DNA from: SIAQ01 sp963767835
GTDB lineage: Bacteria; Planctomycetota; Planctomycetia; Gemmatales; Gemmataceae
Length of the DNA stretch: 64,000 nucleotides
Reading direction: 5' to 3'
Assembly (NCBI GenBank): GCA_963767835.1
Contig: CAVYFY010000006.1
Location: 480,547 to 544,546, forward strand
The notes under the pieces are model-generated. The model searched no databases, was not told the origin of the DNA, and was given only the letters and a program-made list of their open reading frames with translations. This document shows, in pieces, positions 16,742 to 26,338 of the stretch. How positions within the stretch are numbered: position 1 is the stretch's first letter; every line of letters begins with the position of its first letter. The position numbers and the translations under genes are program-made.

Positions 16742-17689
16742 TCAACCTCCCTTTGCTCTCGGAATGAACCCGGGAACGCCGGTCTCTACTACGGGATTAA
16801 GCCTGACCCGCAACTGGATTCCTTCTCTGATCTCTCGCATGGCGTCTTCAGGAAGGGTGGAGATGTCAAAGTTCTCCTTGATCTGACTGGGGATCGTCGA
16901 GGTGGTCAAGAGGGCCGTCCCGCGCTGGATGGCCCACGCGAGCAAGACCTGCGCAGGCGTCTTATTGACTCGCTTGGCGATCGCGGTAATGACAGGATTT
17001 TCCACCAACCTGGGCTCCATGCCGTGCCCCAACGCCGCGAATGCTTGCAGCACGATGGCATTTGTTCTGCAATAGTCCAGAAGTTCCCACTCAGGGAGGT
17101 ACGGATGCGATTCGACGTGAACAACTGCGGGCTTGATCCTCGCAGCTTCAAAAATCTCTTTCACCTTCTCCAGGTTGACGTCGGACAATCCGATCGCCTT
17201 GCACCTGCCCTCGTCCACCAGGCGCTCGAGCGCCCTCCAGGTATCCAGCAGCGTCACGCCTTTGTCGTAAATCACATTGCCGTTCGCATCCCTTGGGTCT
17301 TGTTCGTCTCCGGGCTGGAAGGCAAAGGGCGTGTGGATGAGATAGAGATCGACGTAGTCGAGTTGGAGTCTCTTAAGACTGGCCTCGAAGGCGGGCTTGA
17401 CGCGATCAGGACGATGATTGTTATTCCATACCTTCGTGGCGATAAACACTTCCTGCCGCTTGATCTTGCCCGCCTTGAACACCTCCTGGATCGCTTCGCC
17501 GACCTCTTTTTCATTTCGGTAGCGTTCGGAGCAGTCGAGCTGGCGAAATCCAGCCTCGAGCGCCGCCTTGGTCGCGGTTTTCGTCTTCACGGGGTCGGGA
17601 ATCAGCGTGCCGAAGCCGAGGGCGGGAATAGCACCGGACCCATTGTTGAGGGCCAACTTCGTAAAGCGAAGGTTGTCGTTCTCTGCCAT
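16742..17689 (-). CDS. Aldo/keto reductase
   Basis: About 315 residues, an NADPH-dependent carbonyl reductase with a (beta/alpha)8 barrel. The catalytic tetrad is visible: Asp and Tyr in RQLDCSERY, Lys in ATKVWN and His in LYLIHTPF. The C-terminal cofactor region (LLTTSTIPSQIKEN) is divergent from the usual IPKS. ATG 17689 has AAGGTG about 7 nt upstream; ATG 17704 overlaps the stop of the exporter gene as ATGA. Both arrangements imply translation coupled to the exporter. Substrate unknown. Confidence 0.92.
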   Translation of the reverse strand: MAENDNLRFTKLALNNGSGAIPALGFGTLIPDPVKTKTATKAALEAGFRQLDCSERYRNEKEVGEAIQEVFKAGKIKRQEVFIATKVWNNNHRPDRVKPAFEASLKRLQLDYVDLYLIHTPFAFQPGDEQDPRDANGNVIYDKGVTLLDTWRALERLVDEGRCKAIGLSDVNLEKVKEIFEAARIKPAVVHVESHPYLPEWELLDYCRTNAIVLQAFAALGHGMEPRLVENPVITAIAKRVNKTPAQVLLAWAIQRGTALLTTSTIPSQIKENFDISTLPEDAMREIREGIQLRVRLNPVVETGVPGFIPRAKGG

Positions 17690-17700
17690 GGTTTCACCTT

Positions 17701-19304
17701 TCATTTCTGGTTAGGGTTTTTGTCCGCCACTGAGCGCTTCATCAGGAACACCAGGAAAACCAGACCCAAGCTGGCAACCGCCGCCACCCAAAAGACATCG
17801 AAAAAAGCAAAGGAGGCAGATTGCTGCTGACGGAGGTCCGCGAGCATTTGCATCGCCATCTGTTGCGATCCGGCCGAGTCGCCGGATTGCTGGTAGAGGG
17901 CAGACTGGGTTTGCTGCAGGAAGGAAGTCGTTTCCGGGTTGAAGGAGTCGAGGAATTCGCCCGCGCGTGCGGTGTGGAACTGGTTGCGCCGCTCCTGGAT
18001 AGTCTGAACCATGGATACGCCGAAACTGCCGCCTTCATTGCGGAGCAGGGCGAGCACGCCCACGGCCGCCCCGCGCAGGTGCTTGGGGATGTAGAGGAAA
18101 GCGGCCACGTTGAGCGGAGCGAACATCAGCGACAGGCCGACGATCAGCACGACTCGCGGCCAAATCGCCAGCGACGGACTGAGGTCCAAGTTCATCAGTG
18201 CCATCCAGTAGTTGCTCGCCGCCATGATGAGCAGGCCCAGGGCCATTGGCCAGCGCCCGTCAATGCCCCAGCCAAGGAGGCGGCCCACGATCAGCAGCGT
18301 CAACAAGGAGAATACGCCGGCGGGCCAGAGCACGCGTCCGGCGGCATAGGCGTCGTAGCCGAACGAGGTCAAGAGCATCAGCGGCAACGCCACGCTCGCC
18401 ATGTAAAGCACGGCGAGGGTGCCGAAAGAGATGCCGCAACACACGGCGAAGTTGCGCTCCCGAAACACCTGGAAGGCGACCACCGGGCTGGCAAAGGTCA
18501 ACTCCCGGTAGACCAAGGCGGCCAGCGCCGCCACGAACACGATCAACAGCGTCTGCACCCGCCAAAACGAGTCGTCCAGCCAGTCCCACTCTTGCCCTTT
18601 GCTGAGCATCACTTCCCAGGAGGCCATGACGAGGGCAAGCAGTCCCAGGCCGATGCCATCGAAGTTGAGCGGCCGTTTCTTCAGTCCCGCCCGCTCATTC
18701 CTCAGGTAATCCGGGTCCTCCAGCAGTGCGTAGCAGGCCAGGAAGCTTACCAGCCCCACCGGCGCGTTGATGTAGAAGATCCAACGCCAGCTGTAGTTGA
18801 CGACGAGCCAACCGCCGAGCACCGGCCCAACGATCGGCCCTGCCAGGACTGCCATGCAAAACATCGTCTGGGCGGCGCCTTGTTTCTCGAGCGGAAGGCT
18901 GTCCAGCAGAATCGCCTGGCTCGAGGGCTGGAGCCCGCCGCGCCCAGACCCTGGAATACCCTGAACAGGATCAACTGCGGTAAACTGTTGGCCAGGCCGC
19001 ACAGCCCTGAAGCAAGGGTGAAGATGGCAATCGAGCAGAGGAAGTAATTGCGGCGGCCGAAATGAGCCGACAGCCAGCCGGTGACCGGCAGTATGAAGGC
19101 GTTAGCTGCGAGGTAGCTGGTCATCACCCACACATCGTCGGCCGCCGGTGCTGACAGACCGCCCGCGATGTAGGGCCGGCCGACACCGACTATCGTCCAG
19201 TCCACTACCCCCATTAACGTGGGGATGACCACGGCAGTACCGACGAACCAGGGGTTGGTCCCCGCCTGGATGCCCGACGACAACGGGAACGTTGCGCTGA
19301 CCAT
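17701..19304 (-). CDS. DHA2-family (EmrB/QacA-like) MFS exporter, frameshifted near 18935
   Basis: Two overlapping frames give one ~530-residue 14-helix drug:H+ antiporter. The first (from ATG 19304) covers helices 1-4 with DWTIVGVGRPYIAG and VTGWLSAHFGRR (motif A). At FQGLGAAG the frame changes and continues LQPSSQAILLDSLPLEKQG, then VGPVLGGWLV and WRWIFYINAPVG (motif C region) to 17701. The C-terminal loop (residues before the last helix) is Gln-rich. One indel in the GC-rich stretch near 18935 explains the break. The aldo/keto reductase follows directly, so export and detoxification may be linked. Confidence 0.85.
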
Positions 19305-19601
19305 AAGGTGCTCCCGGTGGCGAACGCAGCATCCCCCGTGAAACTCAGGTCAACGATGGCTGCCAGCCGCCATCCTGTCCAATGATTATAGGCTGCGTGC
19401 ACGCTCTCGACCATGCGCCACGCGCCGGACGGCACCGCCCATGGACGGCCTCGGCTGGCGGCGAAGCAGGTTCTTGCTCTTGTGGCGCTGGCGTGCGATT
19501 GCTCGTTGAAGACTGTCGGTGAAAATGCTGAGGATTGAACGGCGACGGCCCGGTCGGGCCGAATAGAATAAATCCAACTGCGATTCCAGTGGAGCAATGC
19601 C

Positions 19602-20303
19602 GTGTCTGCCATTTCGACGAAAAAGCGACAGCCCATCGAATATCCCACCACGGACGGAAAGCCCATGGCCGAAACAGATTTTCACTACCTTCTCATGACG
19701 GCCCTCAGGCAGACACTCGACTATTTCTTCGCCGATGATCCGATGATCTACGCTTCCGGCAATTTGCTCATGTATTACGTTCGAGGCAACAACCGCAAGC
19801 ATGTGGCTCCGGACGTATTCGTCGTCAAGGGAGTTGAAAAAAAGAAGCGTTTGTATTTCAAGACATGGGAAGAACGTAGAACGCCGAACGTGATCATCGA
19901 GATCACCTCGAAAACGACGCGCAAGGAAGACACCGACACGAAATTCGTGCTCTATCGCGACACGCTCAAGGTGAAAGAGTATTTCCTGTTCGACCCGTTC
20001 GGCGATTACCTCAAGCCGGATCGGCTGCGTGGCTATCGATTGCGCAAAGGCGAGTATGAGCCGATCGCGCTCGTCGATGGCCGGATGCCCAGCAAAGAAC
20101 TCGGCTTGCACCTGGAACGAGCGGGCGACGATTTGCGCCTTTACGACCCGCTGAAAAACGCCTGGTTGCTGACGCCGGACGAACGAGCCGAGCGGGAACG
20201 GCAACGAGCCGAGCATGAACGGCAGCGAGCCGAGCGGGCCGAGCAGGAAGTCGATCGTTTGCGCAAAGAAATCGAGCAACAAAAACGGCGAAACGGTGCA
20301 TGA
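19602..20303 (+). CDS. Uma2-family PD-(D/E)XK nuclease-like protein (copy 2)
   Basis: 233 residues, very similar to the protein at 15967: APDVFVV, NVIIEITSKTT, DTKFVLYRD and the same Arg/Glu-rich coiled-coil tail with extra RAEHERQ units. The start is GTG 19602 with GGAG 10-13 nt upstream; the ATG 5 bp upstream is out of frame. The stop overlaps the pseudouridine synthase start (ATGA), so the two are translationally coupled. Confidence 0.88.
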   Translation: MSAISTKKRQPIEYPTTDGKPMAETDFHYLLMTALRQTLDYFFADDPMIYASGNLLMYYVRGNNRKHVAPDVFVVKGVEKKKRLYFKTWEERRTPNVIIEITSKTTRKEDTDTKFVLYRDTLKVKEYFLFDPFGDYLKPDRLRGYRLRKGEYEPIALVDGRMPSKELGLHLERAGDDLRLYDPLKNAWLLTPDERAERERQRAEHERQRAERAEQEVDRLRKEIEQQKRRNGA

Positions 20304-21270
20304 GCATGCTCCCGCAGACATTCACCGCCTCGGCCGAACTTTCGAGCAAAACGCTCGCCGCCTGCTTACGCCTCTGGCTGCCCGGCCAAAGCTGGGCCCA
20401 GGTTCGCAAGCTCATCGACGCTCGCCGCGTCAAGCTCAACGGGGAAATCTTGCTCGATGATGCGCGTCGGCTCAAGGAAGGTGATGCCGTCGACGTGCTC
20501 GCACGCTCGGAGATGTCGCCGCAGGTGCATATTGACCAAATTCCGCTTCGATACATCGATGAGCATCTCGTAGTCGTCGAGAAGCCGGCCGGGATCAGCA
20601 CCGTGCGCCATCCCTTGGAGAAGGATTGGCTCGAAGAACGCCGGCTGCTGGTATTGACGCTCGACGATCTGGTGATGCGGCAGATCGGCATGAAACTTCC
20701 CAGGAAAAAACACGATCCCCGGCCACGCCTGCGCATCGTGCAACGGCTCGACAAGGAAACCAGCGGCCTGGTCGTTTTCGCACGCACCGTCGAGGCAGAA
20801 CGTGGCCTCGGCATGCAATTTCGCAAGCACACCGTCACACGCCGCTATCTTGCCGTGGTTGCGGGCATCGTCACGCCGCAGACGATCCGCAGCACGCTGG
20901 CTCGTGATCGCGGCGACGGCCGGCGCGGTAGCACCACGCTGCCCGACGCGGGGAAGGAAGCGGTCACGCATATCGCTATCGCGGAGGCACTGCCGGGTTA
21001 CACACTGCTGTCGGTCCGCCTGGAGACGGGGCGCACGCATCAGATTCGCATCCATCTCGCGGAGCTGGGCCATCCGGTGTGCGGGGAGCGCGTTTACAAT
21101 CGCCGATTTCAGGGGGCGCCATCCCCGATTTGAGCGGCGCTCCCCGGCTCGCCTTGCACGCGGCCGAGCTCGGCTTCACGCATCCAATCACGGATGAAGC
21201 GATGCACTGGGAGATGCCGCCGCCGCCGGATTTGCGCGAATTCTTGCAACGGTTGCGGGGAAAGCCATGA
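20300..21270 (+). CDS. RluA-family pseudouridine synthase, frameshifted near 21110
   Basis: Isomerises uridine to pseudouridine in rRNA or tRNA. Residues ~15-75 are an S4 RNA-binding domain (SWAQVRKLIDARRVKLNGE). The catalytic motif is VQRLDKETSGLVVFA, with the expected Asp; the usual His before Arg is Gln. The ligand motif GRTHQIRIHLAELGHPV follows. The main frame ends at 21133, but the normal C-terminus (LSGAPRLALHAAELGFTHPI, then DLREFLQRLRG) continues in another frame to 21270, so one indel lies in the G-rich stretch near 21110. It is coupled to the Uma2 gene before it and overlaps the next gene. Confidence 0.85.
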
Positions 21271-21629
21271 GCCTGGAAATCAAATGGCACGACATCGATC
21301 CGGACACCGGCCAACGGCGTTACCTTTGCGCCGAGCGGTTCGCCAAGAAGTGGACGTTCCGCTGGAAGCTGCAAAAACGCGGCGACTGGACGCGCGGCCT
21401 GGAACCGACGCGGGCCATGTGGGAGCACGTCGTTGACGCCCTGGAACGCCGTTACTGGCGGCGCGACGGCGTGGAACTGGACGATATCGACGCCGTCAAG
21501 AAAATCCTGGCCGACGTGATCCGGCAGGAAGAAAGGCGCAACGCGGATTCGTCGAGCGCCTCACGGGAACAGCGACGGCCCCTGCCCCGTCGGCGGCGTC
21601 TTGACCGGCGGCACCGCAAGCGGTGGTAA
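21267..21629 (+). CDS. Conserved hypothetical protein
   Basis: 120 residues. The first ~95 are well structured: MSLEIKWHDIDPDTGQRRYL, then CAERFAKKWTFRWKLQKRGD and WEHVVDALERRYWRRDGVEL. The tail is Arg-rich and overlaps the convergent HEAT gene by ~70 bp. The start overlaps the true stop of the pseudouridine synthase (ATGA), so they form one operon. No characterised family is recognised. Confidence 0.7.
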   Translation: MSLEIKWHDIDPDTGQRRYLCAERFAKKWTFRWKLQKRGDWTRGLEPTRAMWEHVVDALERRYWRRDGVELDDIDAVKKILADVIRQEERRNADSSSASREQRRPLPRRRRLDRRHRKRW

Positions 21630-22198
21630 CGGACGTGGAATCGGCGGGTCGCTCGGCACCGATTCCAGCGTGCGCGGCGGCAGTGGTGCGACTACCTTTG
21701 CCGCTGGTGGCGGCGTCGGAGTCGCCAGCGGCGGCTCCTCGGTTTGCGCCTTGCCATTGGATGCCGGCATTGCGCTTTTCGACGTATACCCCGCCAAATG
21801 ATATTTCGGCAAAGACGCCTTCGCTTGCAAGCGAACCCGTAGCGATTCATCATCCGCTGCGGCTTTTTCCAGGCGCGCCCCGCCGTCGTGCTGACCGGCC
21901 GAATCCTCGCCAGGCTGTTCAACGCTTCGAGCCGCACGTTCATCTTCTTGTCGAGAAGCAGGACATCGGCGAGCACCGGCACAATCTCCGTGAAGACCGT
22001 GGCGTCATACTCGCGCAGCTCCTCCGCGGCGTGCGTCCGTTTGCGCTCATCCGCGTCCGTTTTCACGATCACGATCAGCTCAGGCACCCGCTGCGTCGGA
22101 TTCGGCTTCTGCTTCTTGGAAAAAAACCACTGGGCCTGCGCCGGGGCGGCCCACGCCAGGACCATCACCACCATCAACCCAATCGGCAACCGTTTCAT
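21561..22198 (-). CDS. Secreted HEAT-repeat-like protein, frameshifted near 21890
   Basis: ATG 22198 starts a signal peptide (MKRLPIGLMVVMVLAWAAPA) ending at AQA. The mature part has HEAT-like helices: DADERKRTHAAEELREYD, VPVLADVLLLDKKMNVRLEA and LNSLARIRPVS. The frame then moves by one base and continues LEKAAADDESLRVRLQAKAS to a Pro-rich C-terminus that stops at 21561. The reconstructed protein is ~210 residues. It probably acts as a periplasmic or surface interaction module; partner unknown. Confidence 0.7.
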
Positions 22199-22406
22199 AT
22201 GTGCGTCTCCAAATAAGCCGGTTCAGCGCATTCCGCAGATTCTCTGGCTTCTCTTTCATCGTCCGCGAACGCGTGGCGGGCGCACTGCCTGGCATCTTTC
22301 CCCGCCGGCGAAGTGCGAGCGCGTTCCGCAACCTCGGCACGCCTTGCCCAGTTTTACATGGGATTCGGGTGATCGCTCGATACAATCAGATTTTCGGATT
22401 CTTGGC

Positions 22407-23198
22407 ATGGGCATCGTTTTCGCCGTGCTGATGGCTGTCGGCCTGCTGCCGTTGATCCTGGCCTGGCGAGCGCATCGAGCCACCAGCTTGGCGCATGCAA
22501 TCGGATGGGCGATCATCGCCTGGCTGAGCTGGGGCGTGGCATTCGTTTTTGGGGGCGACCGGGCGGGAATCGATCCGTGGCGGTATTGCGCCTTGTGCTT
22601 GACGGGATGCGCCGGCGTGGCCGTTCTGGGAGCGCGGCGGCCGCACGCGTTCGCCTGGAACTTCGTCGTCCTCGGTCTGTTCGCCGTGATGGTTTGGCCT
22701 CTCATCGAATCACTGGCGATCGGTACCCCCGCCACCGACCCGTTGCGCATTTTTTTCATGGCGGCGACCATCGCGGTCGGCATTCTCAATTATCTACCCA
22801 CTCGCCTGGCACCCGCGGCGTTGCTGCTGGGAATCACGTGCACCGGCCAGATGGGGCTGATGTTCGCGCCGGCGTGGTGGCCGGGAGAGGCGGCGTCGCT
22901 CACCGTGGCGGGGTTCCTCACTGCGATTCCATGGATCGCCTGGGCTTGCTTGCGTAAGCATGAACCACAGGTTGGCCCGACCGATCGGCTCTGGCTCGAT
23001 TTCCGCGATGCCTGGGGACTGCTGTGGAGCCAGCGCGTCCGCGAGCAATTCAATCGCGCCGCCGAAAATGCGGGCTACGCGGTGACGCTGACCTGGAACG
23101 GCGTGCGCGGCCATGAAAGCTGGGATGAAAAGGCGCTTTCGGAGATGATGCGCGCGATCTTGCAGCGCTTTGTCGCGGCCGAGGAACGCAAGCCGTAA
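22407..23198 (+). CDS. Multi-helix membrane protein of unknown function
   Basis: 263 residues from ATG 22407; longer in-frame starts reach into the upstream divergent region and are unlikely. About seven hydrophobic segments cover residues 1-175 (for example MGIVFAVLMAVGLLPLILAW and FVVLGLFAVMVWPLIESLAI). A soluble C-terminal domain follows (RLWLDFRDAWGLLWSQRVRE and ALSEMMRAILQRFVAAEE). I do not recognise a characterised family. Confidence 0.75.
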   Translation: MGIVFAVLMAVGLLPLILAWRAHRATSLAHAIGWAIIAWLSWGVAFVFGGDRAGIDPWRYCALCLTGCAGVAVLGARRPHAFAWNFVVLGLFAVMVWPLIESLAIGTPATDPLRIFFMAATIAVGILNYLPTRLAPAALLLGITCTGQMGLMFAPAWWPGEAASLTVAGFLTAIPWIAWACLRKHEPQVGPTDRLWLDFRDAWGLLWSQRVREQFNRAAENAGYAVTLTWNGVRGHESWDEKALSEMMRAILQRFVAAEERKP

Positions 23199-23282
23199 CC
23201 GATGCCAATGTTAGTGGTTGCCCTGGCCCATGCTGCCGGGCGTCGTGCCCATGCCGCGCGGGCCGGCGCCGACTTGGATGGG

Positions 23283-23690
23283 TTATTCAGCCGTTCCCGC
23301 TACGGTCATGATCAACTCGCGCAAGCCGACATCGTCAACGTAGATGTGGATCTGCGACTCGAATCGGCCCGGACCAACGGTCGTCAGCTCGCACTCCAGC
23401 TCGACCGTTGTGCCGGCCGGGATGTCGAATGGAATCTCGCGCCTCAAACTGAAGCTGCAATTACGGCCTCAGCAGAATTGGCAGCCGATCACGCGGACGG
23501 TGTGCCTCGTGGGATTTTGCAGCGTAAAGCGCACCTCGTTCGCGCCGACTTTGAGCCGGGGGAATTCGCGGTCCGGTTCCGGGATGGCGGCGCCGGGAGC
23601 ATCGGTCGTGAGGTAATAGGAATAGACCGCCAATCCGAGCAGGATCAGCGCGATCGAGATGAACAGCGACGGCAAATGGCGCCAGATCAT
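23283..23690 (-). pseudogene. DUF1573-like membrane-anchored protein with in-frame TGA
   Basis: ATG 23690 has GGGAG about 7 nt upstream and starts one membrane segment (LPSLFISIALILLGLAVYSY). The outer domain (FPRLKVGANEVRFTLQNPTR, then HTVRVIGCQFC) meets TGA at 23469-23471. The same frame then continues GRNCSFSLRREIPFDIPAGT and ELECELTTVGPGRFESQIHI to TAA at 23283. The restored protein (~135 residues) has the beta-sandwich pattern and a Cys-bearing turn as in DUF1573. A Trp-to-stop change or an error is the simplest explanation; a UGA-encoded residue is possible but unsupported. It lies downstream of the DUF1559 gene of the cassette operon. Confidence 0.6.
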
Positions 23691-23822
23691 GGCCTGCTCC
23701 CGATTGAATCGCGAAAACACGAAGTGCGAAAACGCGAAACAGAAAACGAATCACTGCTTTCCGCATCCTTGTCTTTTTCGTCTTCTCATATTTTCGTGCT
23801 TTCGTGATGGAATTTTCTCTTG

Positions 23823-24716
23823 TTAAGGTGGTTCTACCGGCTCGCCGCCGGCTCGGCTTGCCAGAGCCGGCATGATCGGGGCGGCGGAATATGCGATGAA
23901 ATGGACCGTGCCGTCGGCGAACAGGAAATGTGCGCCGCCGGGGTGCAGGCTCCAGTAGTGAAACATGTCGCACTGATTGGTCAATTCGCCGGGGCCATAC
24001 GGATAACTGCCCGGCGCACAGGAGCCGGCTTTCACCGGCAGCACGTTTTGCTCGTAGACGCCCATCAGCATTTCGCACGATCCGGTGGAGCGTTGCCCGG
24101 CGCCGGCGTACCACCAGCCGAACTCGAGGTCGGCGCTTGGCGGCCGTTCGCCGGCCAGCAGCGTGTTGCTGGTTCCGTCGGTGATGTCGCCCATGCGTAT
24201 GCTGGAATCGCGAAACAGGACGCCGTCATTGGTCGTCAGGTCGAGGCCCGAAACGCCGAGATAGCTGGTGAAAGCGACGGTATAGCCGTGGAGCGGGGCG
24301 ACGTGCGGCTGCGTGGCGCGGTCATCGGCGGGGCAGGCGAACACCGGCATCACCGTGGCAAGGCCGAGGTGCGGCGGATTCCTGAATGGCGAGCTCGAAT
24401 GCTCATACGCCTGCTCGGTCGTCAACCAGAGCGGGCCTTGGTCGAGATGCGGCAACAGCTGCGTCAACCAACTCATGTAGCGGTATGGGTCCGAGCCATG
24501 GTCGAAGCGCATGCCGACGGGGAAGACCTTGTTGGCGCCGTGAAATTGGTGCGCCGCCAGCCCGATTTGCTTGAGATTGTTGGCACACGCGGAACGGGCA
24601 GCGGCGGCGCGGACCTTCTGCACCGCCGGGATGAGGATCGCAATCAGGACCGCGACGATGGCGATCACCACCAGCACTTCGATCAGTGTGACGCCAAACC
24701 GGCAGCCCCGCTTCAC
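23823..24716 (-). CDS. DUF1559 pseudopilin-like protein
   Basis: 297 residues. It starts with a type IV pilin-like methylation/cleavage signal (FGVTLIEVLVVIAIVAVLIA). The N-terminal helix (AVQKVRAAAARSACANNLKQ) and the C-terminal H-x9-DG motif (HPGGAHFLFADGTVHF) mark the planctomycete DUF1559 family. These proteins are thought to be assembled by a type II secretion/pilus-like machine; their role is not known. The start overlaps the stop of the upstream gene (ATGA). It is the last gene of cassette unit 1 and the only complete copy among the three units. Confidence 0.92.
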   Translation of the reverse strand: MKRGCRFGVTLIEVLVVIAIVAVLIAILIPAVQKVRAAAARSACANNLKQIGLAAHQFHGANKVFPVGMRFDHGSDPYRYMSWLTQLLPHLDQGPLWLTTEQAYEHSSSPFRNPPHLGLATVMPVFACPADDRATQPHVAPLHGYTVAFTSYLGVSGLDLTTNDGVLFRDSSIRMGDITDGTSNTLLAGERPPSADLEFGWWYAGAGQRSTGSCEMLMGVYEQNVLPVKAGSCAPGSYPYGPGELTNQCDMFHYWSLHPGGAHFLFADGTVHFIAYSAAPIMPALASRAGGEPVEPP

Positions 24717-25750
24717 GGTCCGCCCCCTTTCAATTCATTATTCGCTTCGGCTGGCACGGAGGCCCTTGAGTACCGTCTTTTCAATGTCACGACGATGCCG
24801 CCAATAACCAAGATGCCTGCCGCAGCCAGGGATAGCCAAAGGTACCACCGCGTTCGTCCGCGCTCAACTGCGGGCATTCCCATCGGCTCCGGAAACCCGA
24901 ACGCCGACATGCGGAAATCATAGGGCTCCTTGTCCGTCAACTTGATGCTAACGAGCTTGGCGGTGATTTCCATGTTCGGAGGGGCCTGCTCAACTCTGTA
25001 TATGGAGAGGTTTTTCATGCCCGTCGGAAACGGCATTCCACCGATTGTGAACCCGTAAGTGTACTCGTCCGTCGCAACTAAAAATTTGGTTTCAACCCTG
25101 CGCTCGACCACCCGCCAGCTATTGGCGGGATCGACGCTAATGCGCTCCTCAAGGTCGTTGTCGCCGGCGGCGAGTTTGAATTCGGCGCCGAGCAACCCCT
25201 TTGCCGCGTCGAAATGAAGCGCCTTCAGGGTGTATTTTGGTTTCTCATCGATGGCGCTGAGGAACGATCGCAGGTAGTCCAACATGCCGCCGTGGATGCC
25301 AATGCCGCCTTGCGCGGCGAGAGGGAGCTTTGCTTTTCCAGGGGCGACCTTGCCCAGAACATACGGGGAATCCTCTCTGTGCTTGGTAAGAGCGAAGCTG
25401 TAATCGCTGTTTTCGCACTGGAGCAGAATCCTGCTCACGCCCGGCGCTTTTTCGTTAACCTCGGTTTTTTCGTAAATCATGTTTTCGCCGAGCCGAACGA
25501 CTCGGTCACGCCTTGTGCCCGGGTCGAACGGCCCTTTTCCGACCGAGGGCCCGGGCGCGACGGCATAGCGAAAGTCCGATTCTTCTTCAACGCGGGTCGT
25601 TAGCGATTGGTATTTTTCGATAACAGGTGGGATTTCACGCCGGGCCCTTTCGAGCCAGGCCGGGTCAACGGCAGGTCCGCCACCGGCGAGGGCCTGCCCA
25701 ATCACGCCAAGAAACGCGACCAATCCGAAATAAATCTCGCGTGCTCGCAT
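24713..25750 (-). CDS. Anchored exported protein of cassette unit 1
   Basis: 345 residues from ATG 25750; an in-frame ATG at 25762 adds four residues. Signal peptide MRAREIYFGLVAFLGVIGQA, a large extracytoplasmic domain, then a single C-terminal membrane helix (LSLAAAGILVIGGIVVTLKR) with a short basic tail. Family-like marks shared with the copies in units 2 and 3 are a VDPANSWRVVERRVETK element near residue 210 and FRMSAFGFPEPMGMPAVERG before the helix. Not a characterised family. It lies between the Cys-rich gene (119 bp upstream) and DUF1559 (overlap), as part of one operon. Confidence 0.8.
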   Translation of the reverse strand: MRAREIYFGLVAFLGVIGQALAGGGPAVDPAWLERARREIPPVIEKYQSLTTRVEEESDFRYAVAPGPSVGKGPFDPGTRRDRVVRLGENMIYEKTEVNEKAPGVSRILLQCENSDYSFALTKHREDSPYVLGKVAPGKAKLPLAAQGGIGIHGGMLDYLRSFLSAIDEKPKYTLKALHFDAAKGLLGAEFKLAAGDNDLEERISVDPANSWRVVERRVETKFLVATDEYTYGFTIGGMPFPTGMKNLSIYRVEQAPPNMEITAKLVSIKLTDKEPYDFRMSAFGFPEPMGMPAVERGRTRWYLWLSLAAAGILVIGGIVVTLKRRYSRASVPAEANNELKGGGP

Positions 25751-25869
25751 GGTAACCCCCAAAAAGGCGCCCCACCTAAAGGCGGCCGCGATTCAAGCCC
25801 GAGTGCGGCACCGGGCTCGGCGCCACCGCCCCGCATTCCCAATGATAACGACGACGACCGACGCGCACT

Positions 25870-26310
25870 CTAGGGCGGGCAATTGCAGGTGCTCGTCGAC
25901 GTGTCATAAACGCATAGGCATTGATGGGACGGGGAAGTCTGGCATACCGTCCCGGGGCAACCGTTTGGGTTACGGTTGTTGAAAGTACAAACATTGATCG
26001 CACCGGGGCAGTTAAGCCAATAGGAAAAGGCCTGGCAACCCGCCACGCAATTCGGATCAGGAGGATCGGCATACGCGCACAACAAGCTGCAGCAATCTGG
26101 ATCCCCGGGATCGTCGGTGTTGCAGCAATTTCCGAGGCAACTATAGTAGCAGCTGCTTCCGAGGGGACAAGTAGCGGTCTCGCAACCAGCGGCGCACGCA
26201 TAGGGATCGCTGGCAAACGCGACTTCCGGAACCGCAAGGTAGGCGATCGTCGCGAGCACCATCGCCACGGAGATGTGGAATCTCGAAAAAAGTGGCAGTA
26301 AACGGGCCAT
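25870..26310 (-). CDS. Secreted 20-cysteine protein of unit 1
   Basis: 146 residues. The N-terminus has a signal peptide (FHISVAMVLATIAYLAVPEV, cleavage near AFA-SDP). The mature ~113 residues contain exactly 20 Cys, with vicinal pairs in GNCCNTDDPGDPDCC and a C-terminal pattern CxC-x8-CxC (CLC ... CNC). No known domain is recognised. An AGGAG site lies just upstream of ATG 26310. The gene starts 28 bp after the MauE-like gene, which suggests that the membrane protein helps form its disulfides. This is inference. Confidence 0.8.
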   Translation of the reverse strand: MARLLPLFSRFHISVAMVLATIAYLAVPEVAFASDPYACAAGCETATCPLGSSCYYSCLGNCCNTDDPGDPDCCSLLCAYADPPDPNCVAGCQAFSYWLNCPGAINVCTFNNRNPNGCPGTVCQTSPSHQCLCVYDTSTSTCNCPP

Positions 26311-26338
26311 AAGACACTCCTTGCGTAAGAGAAAGGGG

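Noticed and set aside
23283..23690. Selenoprotein
   Set aside because: No recognisable selenocysteine insertion hairpin or sel gene is visible in the window; Trp-to-stop or an error is simpler.
23820..24923. 367-codon plus-strand ORF opposite the DUF1559 gene
   Set aside because: It is the complement of a clear DUF1559 gene and its neighbour, with no family pattern; a high-GC shadow frame.
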